Shown: positions 7,849 to 17,285 of the stretch, in pieces | Layout of the letters: the number at the start of each line of letters is the position of its first letter | Numbering within the stretch: position 1 is the stretch's first letter | Source: Roseomonas sp. | GTDB lineage: Bacteria > Pseudomonadota > Alphaproteobacteria > Acetobacterales > Acetobacteraceae | Assembly (NCBI GenBank): GCA_020249865.1 | Contig: JADCEV010000150.1 | Location: forward strand, 1-36,946 | Reading direction: 5' to 3' | DNA: 36,946 nt | Notes under the pieces: generated by a model | Seen by the model: the letters and a program-made list of their open reading frames with translations, nothing else | The model's database searches: none | Told to the model about the DNA's origin: nothing | Made by a program: the position numbers and the translations under genes

Positions 7849-8459
7849 TCCCGCCGGCGCCGCGCACGTCGAAAAGCATAGACCAAATGCAGCGCATAGG
7901 CCGCGATGGAACCGCCCACCACGACCCAGGCCAGCGGCTCCACCCAATGCTGCACTCGATCATAATGGTCTTCCAGCATATAGCCCGCGATGGCGAGGAA
8001 GCTCAGCCAGATCGCTGAACCAATCGCGGTCCAAACATAAAAGACCGGGCGCGGGATCAGCACCATGCCGGCGGGGATGGAAATGATGGTGCGAATGCCA
8101 GGCAGCATGCGCCCGAAGCAAAGCGCGAAAGGCCCCCAGCGCTTCAGCGTGCGTTCCGCCCGATCCATATCTTCTGTTTCGAACGCAAACCATTTGCCGT
8201 AGCGCGCCACCAGCGGGCGGATGCGCCCCATGCCAAACCAGTGCCCGATTTCATACCAAAAGGCATTGCCGACCACGGTGCCGAGCACGGCGACGATGAT
8301 GGTGCCGATCAGTGAAATCTCGCCACGCGCAGCGGCGAAGCCCGACGCGGCCATAATGATTTCGGATGGGATGGGCGGGAAGATGTTTTCCGCCACCATC
8401 AGCATAAACACGCCCATCAGCCCGGTTTCCGCGACCTGGCGCGCCACCCATTCGAACAT
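7839..8459 (-). CDS. DedA family integral membrane protein
   Basis: 206 residues with four to five hydrophobic segments. DedA/VTT hallmarks are visible: ENIFPPIPSE (24-33) with the acidic and proline residues of the first re-entrant loop, and FGRMLPGIRTIISIPAG (115-131) with the two arginines and the Pro/Gly of the second. Members act in the inner membrane in lipid-carrier recycling (undecaprenyl phosphate flipping in some), envelope homeostasis and pH or drug tolerance. The exact substrate here is unknown. The start abuts the stop of the upstream glycosyltransferase gene, which uses lipid-linked sugars. A shared role in lipid carrier handling is plausible but inferred. Confidence 0.92.
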   Translation of the reverse strand: MFEWVARQVAETGLMGVFMLMVAENIFPPIPSEIIMAASGFAAARGEISLIGTIIVAVLGTVVGNAFWYEIGHWFGMGRIRPLVARYGKWFAFETEDMDRAERTLKRWGPFALCFGRMLPGIRTIISIPAGMVLIPRPVFYVWTAIGSAIWLSFLAIAGYMLEDHYDRVQHWVEPLAWVVVGGSIAAYALHLVYAFRRARRRRDQA

Positions 8460-10121
8460 TCAATCCACCTTGAAGATCAGCAGCGTGAGCCAGCGCCCGC
8501 GCACGTAATTGAGCCCGGTGACAGAACCGGCATCGCGCGGCGTGATGCCGCGCTCGGCCGCCGCTGCGCGAAACGCCGCTTCCTGGCGATGCGAAACCGC
8601 CACCACACGTCCGGGCTTCTCTGCCAGAAACTCGGCCGCCGCCGCGCCATCGCGGAGCAGCGCGATACCGCCCCCAAGCGCGAATTGCAGCGAGGGTTCA
8701 TGATAGCCGACCACGCCGAAATCCCGGTCGCGCAAGCCGGGGGCAATCGCGCGCACCTCGGCCGCCAAACGCGGCGAAACCCAAACAGATTGCAAGCGAG
8801 GAATGACGCCTTCCAGCAGGGCGGCATAGACGGGCAGGCTCAGCACCGCGCCCAACAGGGCCGCACGCGCCCAATGCCCGGCGCGTGCCGTGCGCCACAG
8901 CAGCAGGATGAGCGCCACCCCAAAGCCAAGCCCGATCAGGCCGAAGATATCCACGCGCCCTTCCGCGTAAAACGCGGCGGCCATGGCGGCGATGGGCAAA
9001 CCAAGCGCCACACCGCCCAGCGCCAACCAGCCAATCGCGGCCAGCCAACGCGGCGTGGGTCGGCGCAAAGGATCAAGCGCCCAGGCAGCCGCCAGCAGCA
9101 TCAGCGCGGGATAGGCGGGCAGCGCATAATGCGGAAGCTTCGTTGCCACGGCTTCAAACAGCAGCCAGACCGGCACTGCCCAGCCCAACAGAAACCGCGT
9201 TTGCGGCTTCAACCGATCCGCCCAGGCGCCGGGAAGCGCGCGCAGCACAATCCAGGCCGAGGGAAATGCCGTAATGCCGAAAAGGAAAGTGTAAAAACCA
9301 GGCGGGCCCCAATGGCTTTCCTCGCCCGACCCCACCTTGCTCAGCATGTCATCGCCAATGGCTTCGGTGAAAAACCGCCCCTCGGTCGCGATGCCAATGG
9401 CGATGAACCAGGGCGCGGCGCAGGCGATCATCAGCGGCACGCCCCAAAGCGGGCGGAGCGCGACAAACCAGGGCGCGCGGCGATCCATCACCAAAAGCGT
9501 GATGCCGGCCAACAGGGGCACCATGGGCGCAATCGGCCCCTTCAGCAGCACGCCGGCGCCCAGCGCCAGCCAAAAGCCCAAAGCCTGCTTTGTGGTGAAT
9601 TGCGCCGGCGCCAGATAGGCGCGGCCCATCAGTAGCATCGCCGCCGTAATGCTGGCGAGCAACGCCGCATCAGTCTTGGCGATATGGGTTTCCACCACCA
9701 AAACCATGCAAGGTGCCAGCATGCCGGCGGCCAGAAACGCCGCGCGTCGTCCAACCAAGGCGCGCCCCAGATAGCAGGTGGCCAATACCGCGAGCAGCGC
9801 GCCGATCAGCGATGGCAGCCGATAAGCCCAAATGGCACTCCGCGCCGGGATGCCGACCGCTTCCAGCGTATGCACGGTCGCGGCCTGCGCCCAATGAATG
9901 CCTACCGGCTTCTTGTTGCGTTCAACCTCACCGAGCTTGATCCGGACATAATCGCCGGTTTCGACCATCTGTCGGCTCGCCTGGGCGAAGCGGCTTTCAT
10001 CGCGATCCCCGGGCGGGATGGAAAAGAAGCCCGGCAGCCAGACCAAAAGGCAGAGCAGCGCAAGCCACCGGCCTGGGCGGCACGTTTCCGGCAAACGGTC
10101 AAGGAAGCTGCCCAGGGTCAT
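8460..10121 (-). CDS. GT39/ArnT-like membrane glycosyltransferase (PMT_2 domain)
   Basis: 553 residues, mostly transmembrane helices, with the usual GT-C fold layout. The first periplasmic loop holds GDRDESRFAQ (38-47), the catalytic Asp/Glu motif of the dolichyl/undecaprenyl-phosphate sugar-using family, followed by NKKPVGIHW (69-77). A membrane domain of about ten or more helices leads to a soluble C-terminal part. Such enzymes transfer a sugar from an undecaprenyl-phosphate carrier to lipid A or other envelope acceptors; donor and acceptor are not predictable. It is co-oriented with and directly adjacent to the DedA gene. It is divergent from rsmB with only 48 bases between, so the promoters overlap. 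Confidence 0.88.
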   Translation of the reverse strand: MTLGSFLDRLPETCRPGRWLALLCLLVWLPGFFSIPPGDRDESRFAQASRQMVETGDYVRIKLGEVERNKKPVGIHWAQAATVHTLEAVGIPARSAIWAYRLPSLIGALLAVLATCYLGRALVGRRAAFLAAGMLAPCMVLVVETHIAKTDAALLASITAAMLLMGRAYLAPAQFTTKQALGFWLALGAGVLLKGPIAPMVPLLAGITLLVMDRRAPWFVALRPLWGVPLMIACAAPWFIAIGIATEGRFFTEAIGDDMLSKVGSGEESHWGPPGFYTFLFGITAFPSAWIVLRALPGAWADRLKPQTRFLLGWAVPVWLLFEAVATKLPHYALPAYPALMLLAAAWALDPLRRPTPRWLAAIGWLALGGVALGLPIAAMAAAFYAEGRVDIFGLIGLGFGVALILLLWRTARAGHWARAALLGAVLSLPVYAALLEGVIPRLQSVWVSPRLAAEVRAIAPGLRDRDFGVVGYHEPSLQFALGGGIALLRDGAAAAEFLAEKPGRVVAVSHRQEAAFRAAAAERGITPRDAGSVTGLNYVRGRWLTLLIFKVD

Positions 10122-10169
10122 CGCGCGGCGGCTCTAGCACGGGACAACGGCGGGTGCCATGAAGGGGGC

Positions 10170-11441
10170 ATGAATGAAGCCCCATCCCGGCCAAGGCGCC
10201 CGCCCGGCCTGCCCACCAGGCGCGCCGCACGCGATGTGCTGGATGCCGTGCTGGAAGCACATCGGCCGCTGGAAGAAGCGCTGGAGGCGCTGCCCGCCCG
10301 GCTTGAAGCGCGCGACAGGGCGGCGGCGCATCGCATTGCGGCGACCGTGCTGCGCCGGCTTGGCAGCATTGATGCGGTGCTGGAACCCTTTCTCCGCCGC
10401 GAACCGCCGCCACCTGCGCGCCACGCGCTGCGCATCGGGGTCGCGGAATTGCTGCTGCTGGGCACGCCTTCCCATGCGGCGGTGGCCTCCGCCGTGGACC
10501 TCGCGCCACGCGCCTTTGCCGGCTTGGTGAATGCTGTGCTCCGCAAGGTGGCGGCGGAAGGGGAGGCGCTGCTGGAGGGGCTGGATGCGGCGCGGCTCGA
10601 TACGCCACCATGGCTCTGGTCCGCCTGGCACGCTGCCTATGGCCCGGCGGTGCGGAGCATTGCAGAGGCGCATTGTGGGCCGGCGCCCTTGGACATCTCG
10701 ATCAAACCCGGCGCCATACTGCCCGAGGGCGCGGAGGCCCTCCCCGGTGGGTCCTTTCGCCTGCCCGCCGGCACGCGCGTGACGGAACTCCCTGGCTTTG
10801 CCGAGGGCGCTTTCTGGGTGCAGGACGCGGCTGCCGCCCTGCCGGCACGGTTGCTGGCGCCGCGCGCGGGGGAACGCATCGCCGATCTCTGCGCGGCGCC
10901 CGGCGGCAAGACAGCGCAGATTGCGGCAGCGGGTGCGACGGTCACGGCGGTGGAGCGCGATGCGAAACGCGCGGAACGGCTGCGTGAAAATCTGGCGCGC
11001 TTGCACCTGCCCGCAGAGATCATCACCGCCGATGCGGCACAGTTTCGCCCGCCCGTACCCTTTGATGCCATTCTGCTGGATGCGCCCTGCACTGCGACCG
11101 GCACCATCCGCCGCCACCCGGATGTGGCTTGGCTGAAGCGCGCGCGCGATGTCGCGACCGCCGCCGCCTTGCAATCCCGGCTGTTACAATCTGCCGCCGG
11201 GATGTTGGCGCCGGGCGGGCGGTTGGTCTTCGCCACCTGTTCCTTGCAGGCCGAAGAAGGCGAAGCGCATTTGCGCGAAGCGACCGCGCTTGGCCTTCGT
11301 CTTGACCCAATCCGCCCCGATGAAATGCCGGGCCTGCCAGAGGCAATCCTACCAAATGGCGCCGTGCGCACCCGCCCGGATTATTGGGCCGCGCGTGGTG
11401 GCATGGATGGGTTTTTCATCGCACGTTTTGTGAAGGTCTGA
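10170..11441 (+). CDS. rsmB: RsmB/NOP family RNA (cytosine-5) methyltransferase
   Basis: 423 residues, close to RsmB (429 in E. coli). The N-terminal NusB-like RNA-binding domain spans about 18-135 (ARDVLDAVLE, then HALRIGVAELLLLGTPSHAAV). The SAM domain has motif I DLCAAPGGKTAQIAA (239-253), DAPCTATGTIRRHPD (304-318) with the resolving Cys307, and VFATCSLQAEEGE (353-365) with the nucleophile Cys357. RsmB makes m5C967 in 16S rRNA. The chosen ATG at 10170 follows a GGGGG stretch and starts the protein just before the NusB fold; the frame stays open far upstream but is antisense to the glycosyltransferase gene. Other members of the RsmB/RsmF/NOP family are possible, but the NusB domain favours RsmB. 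Confidence 0.93.
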   Translation: MNEAPSRPRRPPGLPTRRAARDVLDAVLEAHRPLEEALEALPARLEARDRAAAHRIAATVLRRLGSIDAVLEPFLRREPPPPARHALRIGVAELLLLGTPSHAAVASAVDLAPRAFAGLVNAVLRKVAAEGEALLEGLDAARLDTPPWLWSAWHAAYGPAVRSIAEAHCGPAPLDISIKPGAILPEGAEALPGGSFRLPAGTRVTELPGFAEGAFWVQDAAAALPARLLAPRAGERIADLCAAPGGKTAQIAAAGATVTAVERDAKRAERLRENLARLHLPAEIITADAAQFRPPVPFDAILLDAPCTATGTIRRHPDVAWLKRARDVATAAALQSRLLQSAAGMLAPGGRLVFATCSLQAEEGEAHLREATALGLRLDPIRPDEMPGLPEAILPNGAVRTRPDYWAARGGMDGFFIARFVKV

Positions 11442-11490
11442 CCGCGTGAAAACCATTGCGCTTCGCCGCGCGCTTCGGCACATCTAAGCG

Positions 11491-12438
11491 ATGCCGCGCG
11501 GAGACCTTTTCCCCGATATCGCCCCTTATGAAACCGGCTTCCTGCCGCTTTCGGCAGGGCATGTCATGTATTGGGAACAGGTCGGCAATCCGCGGGGTCA
11601 GCCTGTGCTGTTCCTGCATGGCGGGCCAGGTGCCGGCGCGGGTGCGGTGCATCGACGCTTCTTTGACCCGCAGCATTGGCGCGTGATCATTTTCGATCAG
11701 CGCGGCGCCGGGCGGTCCCGCCCGCTTGGCGAATTGCGCGACAACACCACACCGCATCTGGTGCGCGATATTGAAGTGCTGCGCCAATTCCTCGGCATCG
11801 AGAATTGGCTGCTGTTTGGCGGTTCCTGGGGATCAACCCTTGCCTTGGCTTACGCGCAGGAACACCCATCACGCGTGCTGGGCTGCGTGCTGCGCGGCGT
11901 ATTTCTGGGCCGGCGCGACGAAGTGAGCTGGTTCCTGGACGGGCTGCGCCGCGTCTTCCCCGATGCATGGGCCGCCTTCGCTGAGCATCTGCCGCCCGAA
12001 GAACGCGGCGATTTGCTTGGCGCCTATCTGCGCCGCCTATGTGACCCCGACCCGGCAGTGCATCTGCCCGCCGCGCGCGCCTGGAGCCAGTACGAGGGGT
12101 CATGCTCCACCCTTCTGCCATCACCCGAAACGGTGGCGAGCTTCGCGCAGGACCGCACCGCCCTGGGGCTGGCGCGGATTGAGGCGCATTATTTCGCTCA
12201 TGACCTGTTTCTGCCGCCTGAGGGTTTGCTCGGCCGCATGGATCGTCTGGCGGGAATTCAGGCCGAGATCGTGCAAGGCCGCTACGATATGGTCTGCCCC
12301 GCGACGAGCGCCTTTGAATTGGCGGCGGCCTGGCCATCTGCGCGCCTGACCGTCATCCCCGATGCCGGCCATTCCGCGCTGGAACCTGGGCTGCGCACGG
12401 CATTGGTGAGCGCGGTTGAGCGTTTCCGCCGGCGGTGA
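11491..12438 (+). CDS. pip: Proline iminopeptidase (alpha/beta hydrolase, S33)
   Basis: 315 residues, the family length. It shows HGGPG (43-47, oxyanion hole), DQRGAGRS (69-76), GGSWGS (110-115) with nucleophile Ser112, a likely acid Asp266 in GRYD, and DAGHSA with His294. The sequence from the N-terminal YETGFLPL to WSQYEGS (198-204) is characteristic of Pip, which removes N-terminal proline from short peptides in the cytoplasm. The cap-domain Glu residues that bind the proline amine fall in the EGS and GRMDRL regions but cannot be proven by eye. It starts 49 bases after rsmB, so read-through is possible. Confidence 0.93.
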   Translation: MPRGDLFPDIAPYETGFLPLSAGHVMYWEQVGNPRGQPVLFLHGGPGAGAGAVHRRFFDPQHWRVIIFDQRGAGRSRPLGELRDNTTPHLVRDIEVLRQFLGIENWLLFGGSWGSTLALAYAQEHPSRVLGCVLRGVFLGRRDEVSWFLDGLRRVFPDAWAAFAEHLPPEERGDLLGAYLRRLCDPDPAVHLPAARAWSQYEGSCSTLLPSPETVASFAQDRTALGLARIEAHYFAHDLFLPPEGLLGRMDRLAGIQAEIVQGRYDMVCPATSAFELAAAWPSARLTVIPDAGHSALEPGLRTALVSAVERFRRR

Positions 12439-12481
12439 GGCGTTCCCTGAGGGGCTGATTTGCGCTATTGACGTGCTTGGT

Positions 12482-12558
12482 GTCCCCGTAGCTCAGCAGG
12501 ATAGAGCACCAGATTCCTAATCTGGGGGCCGTGAGTTCGAATCTCGCCGGGGACGCCA
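12482..12558 (+). tRNA. tRNA-Arg (anticodon CCT), CCA encoded
   Basis: A 77-base cloverleaf. The acceptor stem GTCCCCG (12482-12488) pairs fully with CGGGGAC (12548-12554), followed by discriminator G and encoded CCA. The D-arm starts GCTCAG. The anticodon stem CAGAT/ATCTG encloses the loop TTCCTAA with anticodon CCT at 12516-12518. The T-arm has the standard TTCGAAT. It decodes AGG, a rare arginine codon in a GC-rich genome. It lies between pip and a convergent gene. No integrase or repeated tRNA 3' end was seen nearby, so there is no sign of island insertion. Confidence 0.96.
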
Positions 12559-12645
12559 ATTAAATCAAAAATTTGCGGAGGATCGGCCATTGGCTGGAAA
12601 TTCTGCACTTTCCGCGCGGACTGCATGCGGACCCTTGATCCCCGA

Positions 12646-13602
12646 TCAGCCGCGCCAAGCAAACAACAACAAGAGACTGCGCTGCAGGATGCTTTCATTG
12701 TCATCTGATATCAGCGCCACCAGCGTCTGATCGCCATAGCGCGCCACGGTCACGGCTTCCCAATTCTCGGAAGGCAAGGGCGCATCATCCAAAGTCAGGA
12801 TCGTCTCACCCGTCAGCACCGCGCCTTCACGAGCTAAGCGCAGCGCATCCGGTGCGATGCGCACCAACCGCGCGGCAAAACCGCCCAAAAGGCTGAAGCG
12901 CCTTTCCAGGACCAGCGCGCTGCCATCGGGCAGAATGGCCGCATCGGTCGGGTGAAAGCCAGGCGCGGGCTGCCAATAAAGTGGCACCCAGCGCCCCGGC
13001 GCCCCAAGCCAGGCATGGCGCAATTCAGGGCGGTCGGGCGCGGTGAAGGTCTCGGCAATGGCGAAAAGCCGGCCATCGGGCAGCACGGCCAGGCTCTCCA
13101 ACCCGCCATTTGCCGGCGCGCTTTCCAGGCCCGTCGGTGCCGCGACATAAGCGCCCGGCCCATCCCATTGGCGATAGGCGCGGATGCGATGGCGCCGTTC
13201 AAAGGCGACCAGCCAGGTGCCATCGGGCAGCCGCGCCAGCGCTTCGGCATCGGCGGCGACGCCGCGCGGCAAAACCCGCCCGGCCTCATCACGCAAAGGC
13301 CCGTGGCGGAGCGGCGCGAGGCCAATCGGCGTCAGGCCCTCCAGCAGCAGCCGCGCTTCGGCCCAATGGCCGCGATCACTGATCAGGGCCAGGGTCAAAT
13401 CCGGCGCCAGATGCGCCCCGGAAAAACCGCCACCGCCCAAAGCCTTCGCGTCAATCACCAATCCTCCAAGCGGGCGCAGGGGTCCGGGGAGATCAGGTAG
13501 CGCGAAAGGCTGCGCGGCATTTTGCGCCAAGACCGGTGGCGCGCTTGCAGCGAAACATGCGCCGAGCAGGGCGCGGCGCGAAAGGGAAGGCGCCGGCCCC
13601 AT
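12646..13602 (-). CDS. Exported esterase-like/phytase-like beta-propeller protein
   Basis: 318 residues from the ATG at 13602, placed 16 bases past the cobT stop. The N-terminus SRRALLGACFAASAPPVLAQ looks like a Tat or Sec signal with cleavage at LAQ. The mature part resembles the 'esterase-like activity of phytase' family: GGLVIDAKALGGGGFSG near the start, ISDRGHWAEA, DAEALARLPDGTWLVAFER, SAPANGGLESLAVLPDGRLF, TDAAILPDGSALVLERRF and ENWEAVTV. The repeated LPDG blades fit a propeller, and acidic residues may bind calcium. Substrate and even catalysis are uncertain. An upstream in-frame ATG at 13683 would lie inside cobT and is rejected. It follows cobT on the same strand but functional linkage is doubtful. 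Confidence 0.8.
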   Translation of the reverse strand: MGPAPSLSRRALLGACFAASAPPVLAQNAAQPFALPDLPGPLRPLGGLVIDAKALGGGGFSGAHLAPDLTLALISDRGHWAEARLLLEGLTPIGLAPLRHGPLRDEAGRVLPRGVAADAEALARLPDGTWLVAFERRHRIRAYRQWDGPGAYVAAPTGLESAPANGGLESLAVLPDGRLFAIAETFTAPDRPELRHAWLGAPGRWVPLYWQPAPGFHPTDAAILPDGSALVLERRFSLLGGFAARLVRIAPDALRLAREGAVLTGETILTLDDAPLPSENWEAVTVARYGDQTLVALISDDNESILQRSLLLLFAWRG

Positions 13603-13618
13603 GCGTGGGATCAGCGCG

Positions 13619-15493
13619 TCACGCCACCATGGCGGAACGCTCGGCCGCACTGCGCTGCCAGGCTTCCGCCGCATCCTCATCAAACAATTCCGCGAGCTTC
13701 TTCATCATGGTGCCGCCCAATTCCTCGGCATCCACAATGGTCACCGCACGGCGGTAATAGCGGGTGACATCATGGCCGATACCAATCGCGACCAATTCCA
13801 CCGCGCCACGGCCTTCGATCTCGCCAATCACCTTGCGCAAATGCCGTTCCAGGTAATTGCCGGGATTGACCGAGAGCGTGCTGTCATCCACCGGCGCGCC
13901 ATCGGAAATCACCATCAGGATGCGGCGATGCTCGGGCCGCGCGAGGATGCGCTTATAGGCCCATTCCAAAGCCTCACCATCAATGTTTTCCTTGAGCAAG
14001 CCCTCGCGCAGCATAAGGCCGAGGTTCTTGCGCGCACGCCGCCAGGGCGCATCGGCGGGCTTGTAGATGACATGGCGCAGATCATTCAGCCGGCCCGGAT
14101 TGCGTGATTTGCCTTCCGCCACCCAGCGTTCGCGGCTTTGCCCGCCCTTCCAGGCGCGCGTGGTGAAGCCAAGGATTTCCGTTTTGACCGCGCAGCGTTC
14201 CAAAGTGCGCGCCAGGATATCGCTGCACATGGCGGCAACGGTGATCGGGCGCCCGCGCATGGACCCTGAATTGTCAATCAGCAGCGTCACCACGGTGTCG
14301 CGGAAATCTGTTTCGCGTTCGCGCTTATAGGACAGCGAATGGGTTGGGTTGGCGACAATACGCGCCAGCCGCGCCACATCCAGAATGCCTTCTTCCAGAT
14401 CGAAATCCCAAGCGCGCTGCTGTTGCGCCAGCAAACGGCGTTGCAGGCGGTTGGCGAGTTTGGAAACCACGCCCTGCAAATGGGAAAGCTGCTGATCAAG
14501 CTGTTGGCGAAGGCGCGTGAGTTCATCCGGATCGCAAAGATCATCGGCGGCCACCACCTCATCGAATTGCGTGGTGAAGGCGTGGTAGCGCGTGGTGTCA
14601 TCCACCTGCGGCACTTCGCGGCGCTGCTGCGGGCCACCTGGCTTGTCATCGCCATCGGCTGCCGCGCCATCTTCTTCGGATTCCTCGGCTTCTTCTTCGG
14701 ATGCTTCGCCCTGCATCTGCTCGGGCTGGGCGCCGAGCATTTCATCTTCCTGTTCGGATTGGCTTTGGCCTTCGCCGGACTGATCCTGCTGGGGCGTGCT
14801 TTCGCCGCCTTCTTCGCCTTCTTCGTCCTGCTGTTCGCTTTCCGCTTCCATCTCGGCCTCGGCGAGGTCGAGCGCGGTCAGCAGTTTGCGCGCGGCGCGG
14901 GCGAAGGCGCCTTGGTCTTCCGCCGTATCCGTCATTTCAGTGAGGGCCTGTTCGGCATCCTCACCAATCGTATCGCGCCACAAATCCAGCACGCGATGCG
15001 CGGCTTCGGGCGCGGCTTCCCCGGTCAGGCGTTCACGCGCAATCAGGCCCAAGGCCGCCGGCAGCGGCATCTGGTCCTTGCGCGTCATGCGGTCATAGCC
15101 TTCGGCTTCGCATTCCTCGACAAGCTTGGCGCGCAGATTGGCCGCAACGCCGGCCATGTGGCGGGAGCCCACGGCTTCCACGCGCACCTGTTCCAAAGCG
15201 TCAAACACTTCCTTGGCTTCGCGCCGGGCCGGAATGCGGCTGGCATGCAGCGCTTCATCATGATGGCGGAGCTTGAGTGCCGCGGCATCCGCCGCACCAC
15301 GCAGCTTCGCCATTTCATTGGCGGGCAAGGCGCGGGTTGGCAGCGGCAGGCGCACGCGCTTGCCGGCAACGCCGGAAGGCCCGGGCTGGAAAGCCACCTG
15401 CACTTCCGCATCGGCATGCGCCATGGCGCGCAAAACGCCCGCCGTGGCGCGCTTGAATTCTTCCTGCCGGGTCAGATCCTGCTTGCCGCTCAT
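13619..15493 (-). CDS. cobT: Aerobic cobaltochelatase subunit CobT
   Basis: 624 residues. An N-terminal helical region (1-210) leads to a highly acidic, Gln/Glu-rich linker (about 214-285, with EEGEEGGES and [12 protein letters not shown]). The C-terminal von Willebrand A domain has a MIDAS metal site, [13 protein letters not shown] (404-416). With CobS it forms the AAA+ motor of the CobNST complex, which inserts Co2+ into hydrogenobyrinic acid a,c-diamide in oxygen-dependent B12 synthesis. CobN is not in the window. The start at 15493 has an AGAGAGAAG site and gives the usual MSGKQDL-like N-terminus; a start 21 bases upstream is less likely. It lies 57 bases after cobS. Confidence 0.94.
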   Translation of the reverse strand: MSGKQDLTRQEEFKRATAGVLRAMAHADAEVQVAFQPGPSGVAGKRVRLPLPTRALPANEMAKLRGAADAAALKLRHHDEALHASRIPARREAKEVFDALEQVRVEAVGSRHMAGVAANLRAKLVEECEAEGYDRMTRKDQMPLPAALGLIARERLTGEAAPEAAHRVLDLWRDTIGEDAEQALTEMTDTAEDQGAFARAARKLLTALDLAEAEMEAESEQQDEEGEEGGESTPQQDQSGEGQSQSEQEDEMLGAQPEQMQGEASEEEAEESEEDGAAADGDDKPGGPQQRREVPQVDDTTRYHAFTTQFDEVVAADDLCDPDELTRLRQQLDQQLSHLQGVVSKLANRLQRRLLAQQQRAWDFDLEEGILDVARLARIVANPTHSLSYKRERETDFRDTVVTLLIDNSGSMRGRPITVAAMCSDILARTLERCAVKTEILGFTTRAWKGGQSRERWVAEGKSRNPGRLNDLRHVIYKPADAPWRRARKNLGLMLREGLLKENIDGEALEWAYKRILARPEHRRILMVISDGAPVDDSTLSVNPGNYLERHLRKVIGEIEGRGAVELVAIGIGHDVTRYYRRAVTIVDAEELGGTMMKKLAELFDEDAAEAWQRSAAERSAMVA

Positions 15494-15550
15494 GTACTTC
15501 TCTCTGGCATGCAATGGCGGCGCCAGGGACTGACGCCGCCGTTACTAGGT

Positions 15551-16558
15551 TCAGCCCGCCTTGCGGAGCATGGAGCCCGAGGGCAATTCCTCATTGAAGC
15601 AGCGCTGGTAGTATTCCGCCACCGTGCTGCGTTCCGCCTCATCGCATTTGTTCAGGAAGGAAAGGCGGAAGGCGAAGCCGACATCACCGAAAATCTTGGC
15701 ATTATCGGCCCAGGTGATGACGGTACGCGGCGACATGACGGTGCTGATATCGCCCGCGATGAAGCCGGCGCGGGTCAGATCCGCCAGCGCCACCATGGCT
15801 TCGACCTGCTTCTTCATCTTGGCATCGCCTTCGGCGCCAAGCTTGGCCAGCACGATTTCGGTTTCCTGCTTATGCGGCAGGTAGTTCAGGGTGGCGACGA
15901 TGTTCCAGCGGTCCATCTGGCCCTGATTGATCTGCTGCGTGCCGTGATAAAGCCCGGTGGTATCGCCAAGCCCGACGGTATTCGCGGTCGCGAAAAGCCG
16001 GAAATAGGGGTTCGGGCGAATGACGCGGCTTTGATCGAGCAGCGTCAGCTTGCCTTCCACTTCCAGCACGCGCTGGATGACGAACATCACATCCGGGCGG
16101 CCGGCATCATATTCATCAAACACCAGGGCGCAGGGGTGTTGCAGCGCCCAGGGCAGAATGCCTTCGCGGAATTCGGTGACCTGCTGGCCATCCTTCAGCA
16201 CGATCGCGTCCTTGCCGATCAGGTCAATACGGCTGATGTGGCTATCAAGGTTCACGCGAATGCAGGGCCAATTCAGCCGCGCCGCCACCTGTTCGATATG
16301 GGTGGATTTCCCGGTGCCGTGATAGCCCTGGATCATCACGCGGCGATTGAAGGCAAAGCCCGCGATGATTGCCAGCGTGGTTTCCTTGTCGAAGCGGTAG
16401 CTGGTGTCAATTTCAGGCACATGTTCCGTGCGCACCGAAAAGGCGGGCACATCCATGTCAATATCAACGCCAAAAGCGTCACGCGCCTTGACGGTGGTAT
16501 CCGGGGCAGAAATCGCCGAAGTCGGCTTGATATCGGCAATAGGGGCGATTTTGTTCAT
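15551..16558 (-). CDS. cobS: Aerobic cobaltochelatase subunit CobS (AAA+ ATPase)
   Basis: 335 residues, family length. AAA+ motifs are Walker [10 protein letters not shown] (78-86), Walker [10 protein letters not shown] (144-152), sensor-1-like [10 protein letters not shown] and the arginine-rich second half. The N-terminal segment [18 protein letters not shown] is typical of CobS. It hydrolyses ATP to drive CobN-catalysed cobalt insertion, forming a hexamer that stacks on CobT. It lies between a J-domain gene and cobT, the usual alphaproteobacterial arrangement away from the main cob operon. Some relatives act in other metal chelation, but the adjacent CobT makes the cobaltochelatase reading strong. 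Confidence 0.95.
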   Translation of the reverse strand: MNKIAPIADIKPTSAISAPDTTVKARDAFGVDIDMDVPAFSVRTEHVPEIDTSYRFDKETTLAIIAGFAFNRRVMIQGYHGTGKSTHIEQVAARLNWPCIRVNLDSHISRIDLIGKDAIVLKDGQQVTEFREGILPWALQHPCALVFDEYDAGRPDVMFVIQRVLEVEGKLTLLDQSRVIRPNPYFRLFATANTVGLGDTTGLYHGTQQINQGQMDRWNIVATLNYLPHKQETEIVLAKLGAEGDAKMKKQVEAMVALADLTRAGFIAGDISTVMSPRTVITWADNAKIFGDVGFAFRLSFLNKCDEAERSTVAEYYQRCFNEELPSGSMLRKAG

Positions 16559-16617
16559 CGCTGGTCAGGTTCCGTGCATAGGGAAAGGGACAGTGTAAGC
16601 AGGTAATACCAATCCGG

Positions 16618-17202
16618 CTACCCGGCGGGTACCGGTTGTTTGGCCAGGCGGTGTTTCAGGAGGCTATAGGCGCGGTTGATATCCTTCAAACGCTCCTCGG
16701 CCTGCTTGTCCCCGCCGGTGGCATCGGGATGGTGCTGCTTGGCCAGATCCTTGTAGCGGGCGCGCAATTCCGCTGAATCCAAGGGCCATTTCAGGCCGAG
16801 AAGATCAAGCGCGGCGCGGAGTTCTGGCGGCACGGCGCTTTCCGGCGGCGGGCGGCGCGGGGTGGGGGCTTCAGCGCCCAACACGCCCAAGGGGTCGCGC
16901 AGGATTTCGGGGTCGAAGCGGCCGGAACCGCCGACCCGCCCCAGCGGCCATGTTGGGCGCTGCCAGGATGTATCGGCGCGGAGACAGGCTTCGATCTCAT
17001 CCGGGCCCATGCCCTTATAGAAATCCCAGCTCGCGTTGTAGGCGCGGACGTGATCCAGGCAGAACCAGTGGAAATCCTTGAGCGAGCGGTCGCGGGGCGC
17101 GCGATATTGGCCGGGTTCGGCGCAATCCGGCGCATCGCAAAGCCGCCCAGGGGGCGCTGCGTCATCCGGGGCATAGGCCTTGCGTCGTTTGCGCGCGAAC
17201 AT
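16618..17202 (-). CDS. J-domain (DnaJ-like) protein with N-terminal Cys motif
   Basis: 194 residues. The C-terminal part (about 130-186) is a J domain: LDLLGLKWP, then RYKDLAKQHHPDATGG with the HPD triad at 158-160 that stimulates Hsp70 ATPase, and LKDINRAYSLLK. There is no G/F region or DnaJ zinc-finger repeat, so it is not canonical DnaJ. The N-terminal half has CDAPDC (22-27) and WFCLDHV (Cys48, His51), a possible small metal site, followed by DFYKGMGPDEI. It is conserved next to cobST and bolA in alphaproteobacteria. A role as a specialised co-chaperone for the chelatase or a Fe-S client is inferred only. Confidence 0.88.
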   Translation of the reverse strand: MFARKRRKAYAPDDAAPPGRLCDAPDCAEPGQYRAPRDRSLKDFHWFCLDHVRAYNASWDFYKGMGPDEIEACLRADTSWQRPTWPLGRVGGSGRFDPEILRDPLGVLGAEAPTPRRPPPESAVPPELRAALDLLGLKWPLDSAELRARYKDLAKQHHPDATGGDKQAEERLKDINRAYSLLKHRLAKQPVPAG

Positions 17203-17285
17203 CAGGGCTTTATGGGGGTGGTGGCGCCAAGCCGCAAGGCAGAATGGGACTTGGCAAAAAAGTCACAAACGCGGAAAAACACGCC

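Noticed and set aside
12482-12558. tRNA-Arg as attachment site of a genomic island
   Set aside because: No integrase, no repeat of the tRNA 3' end and no shift in base composition are visible on either side.
14339-16606. Long open frame on the plus strand (about 755 codons)
   Set aside because: It is antisense to cobT and cobS, both of which have clear family motifs. The frame is open because of GC-rich codon use; its translation has no recognisable domain.
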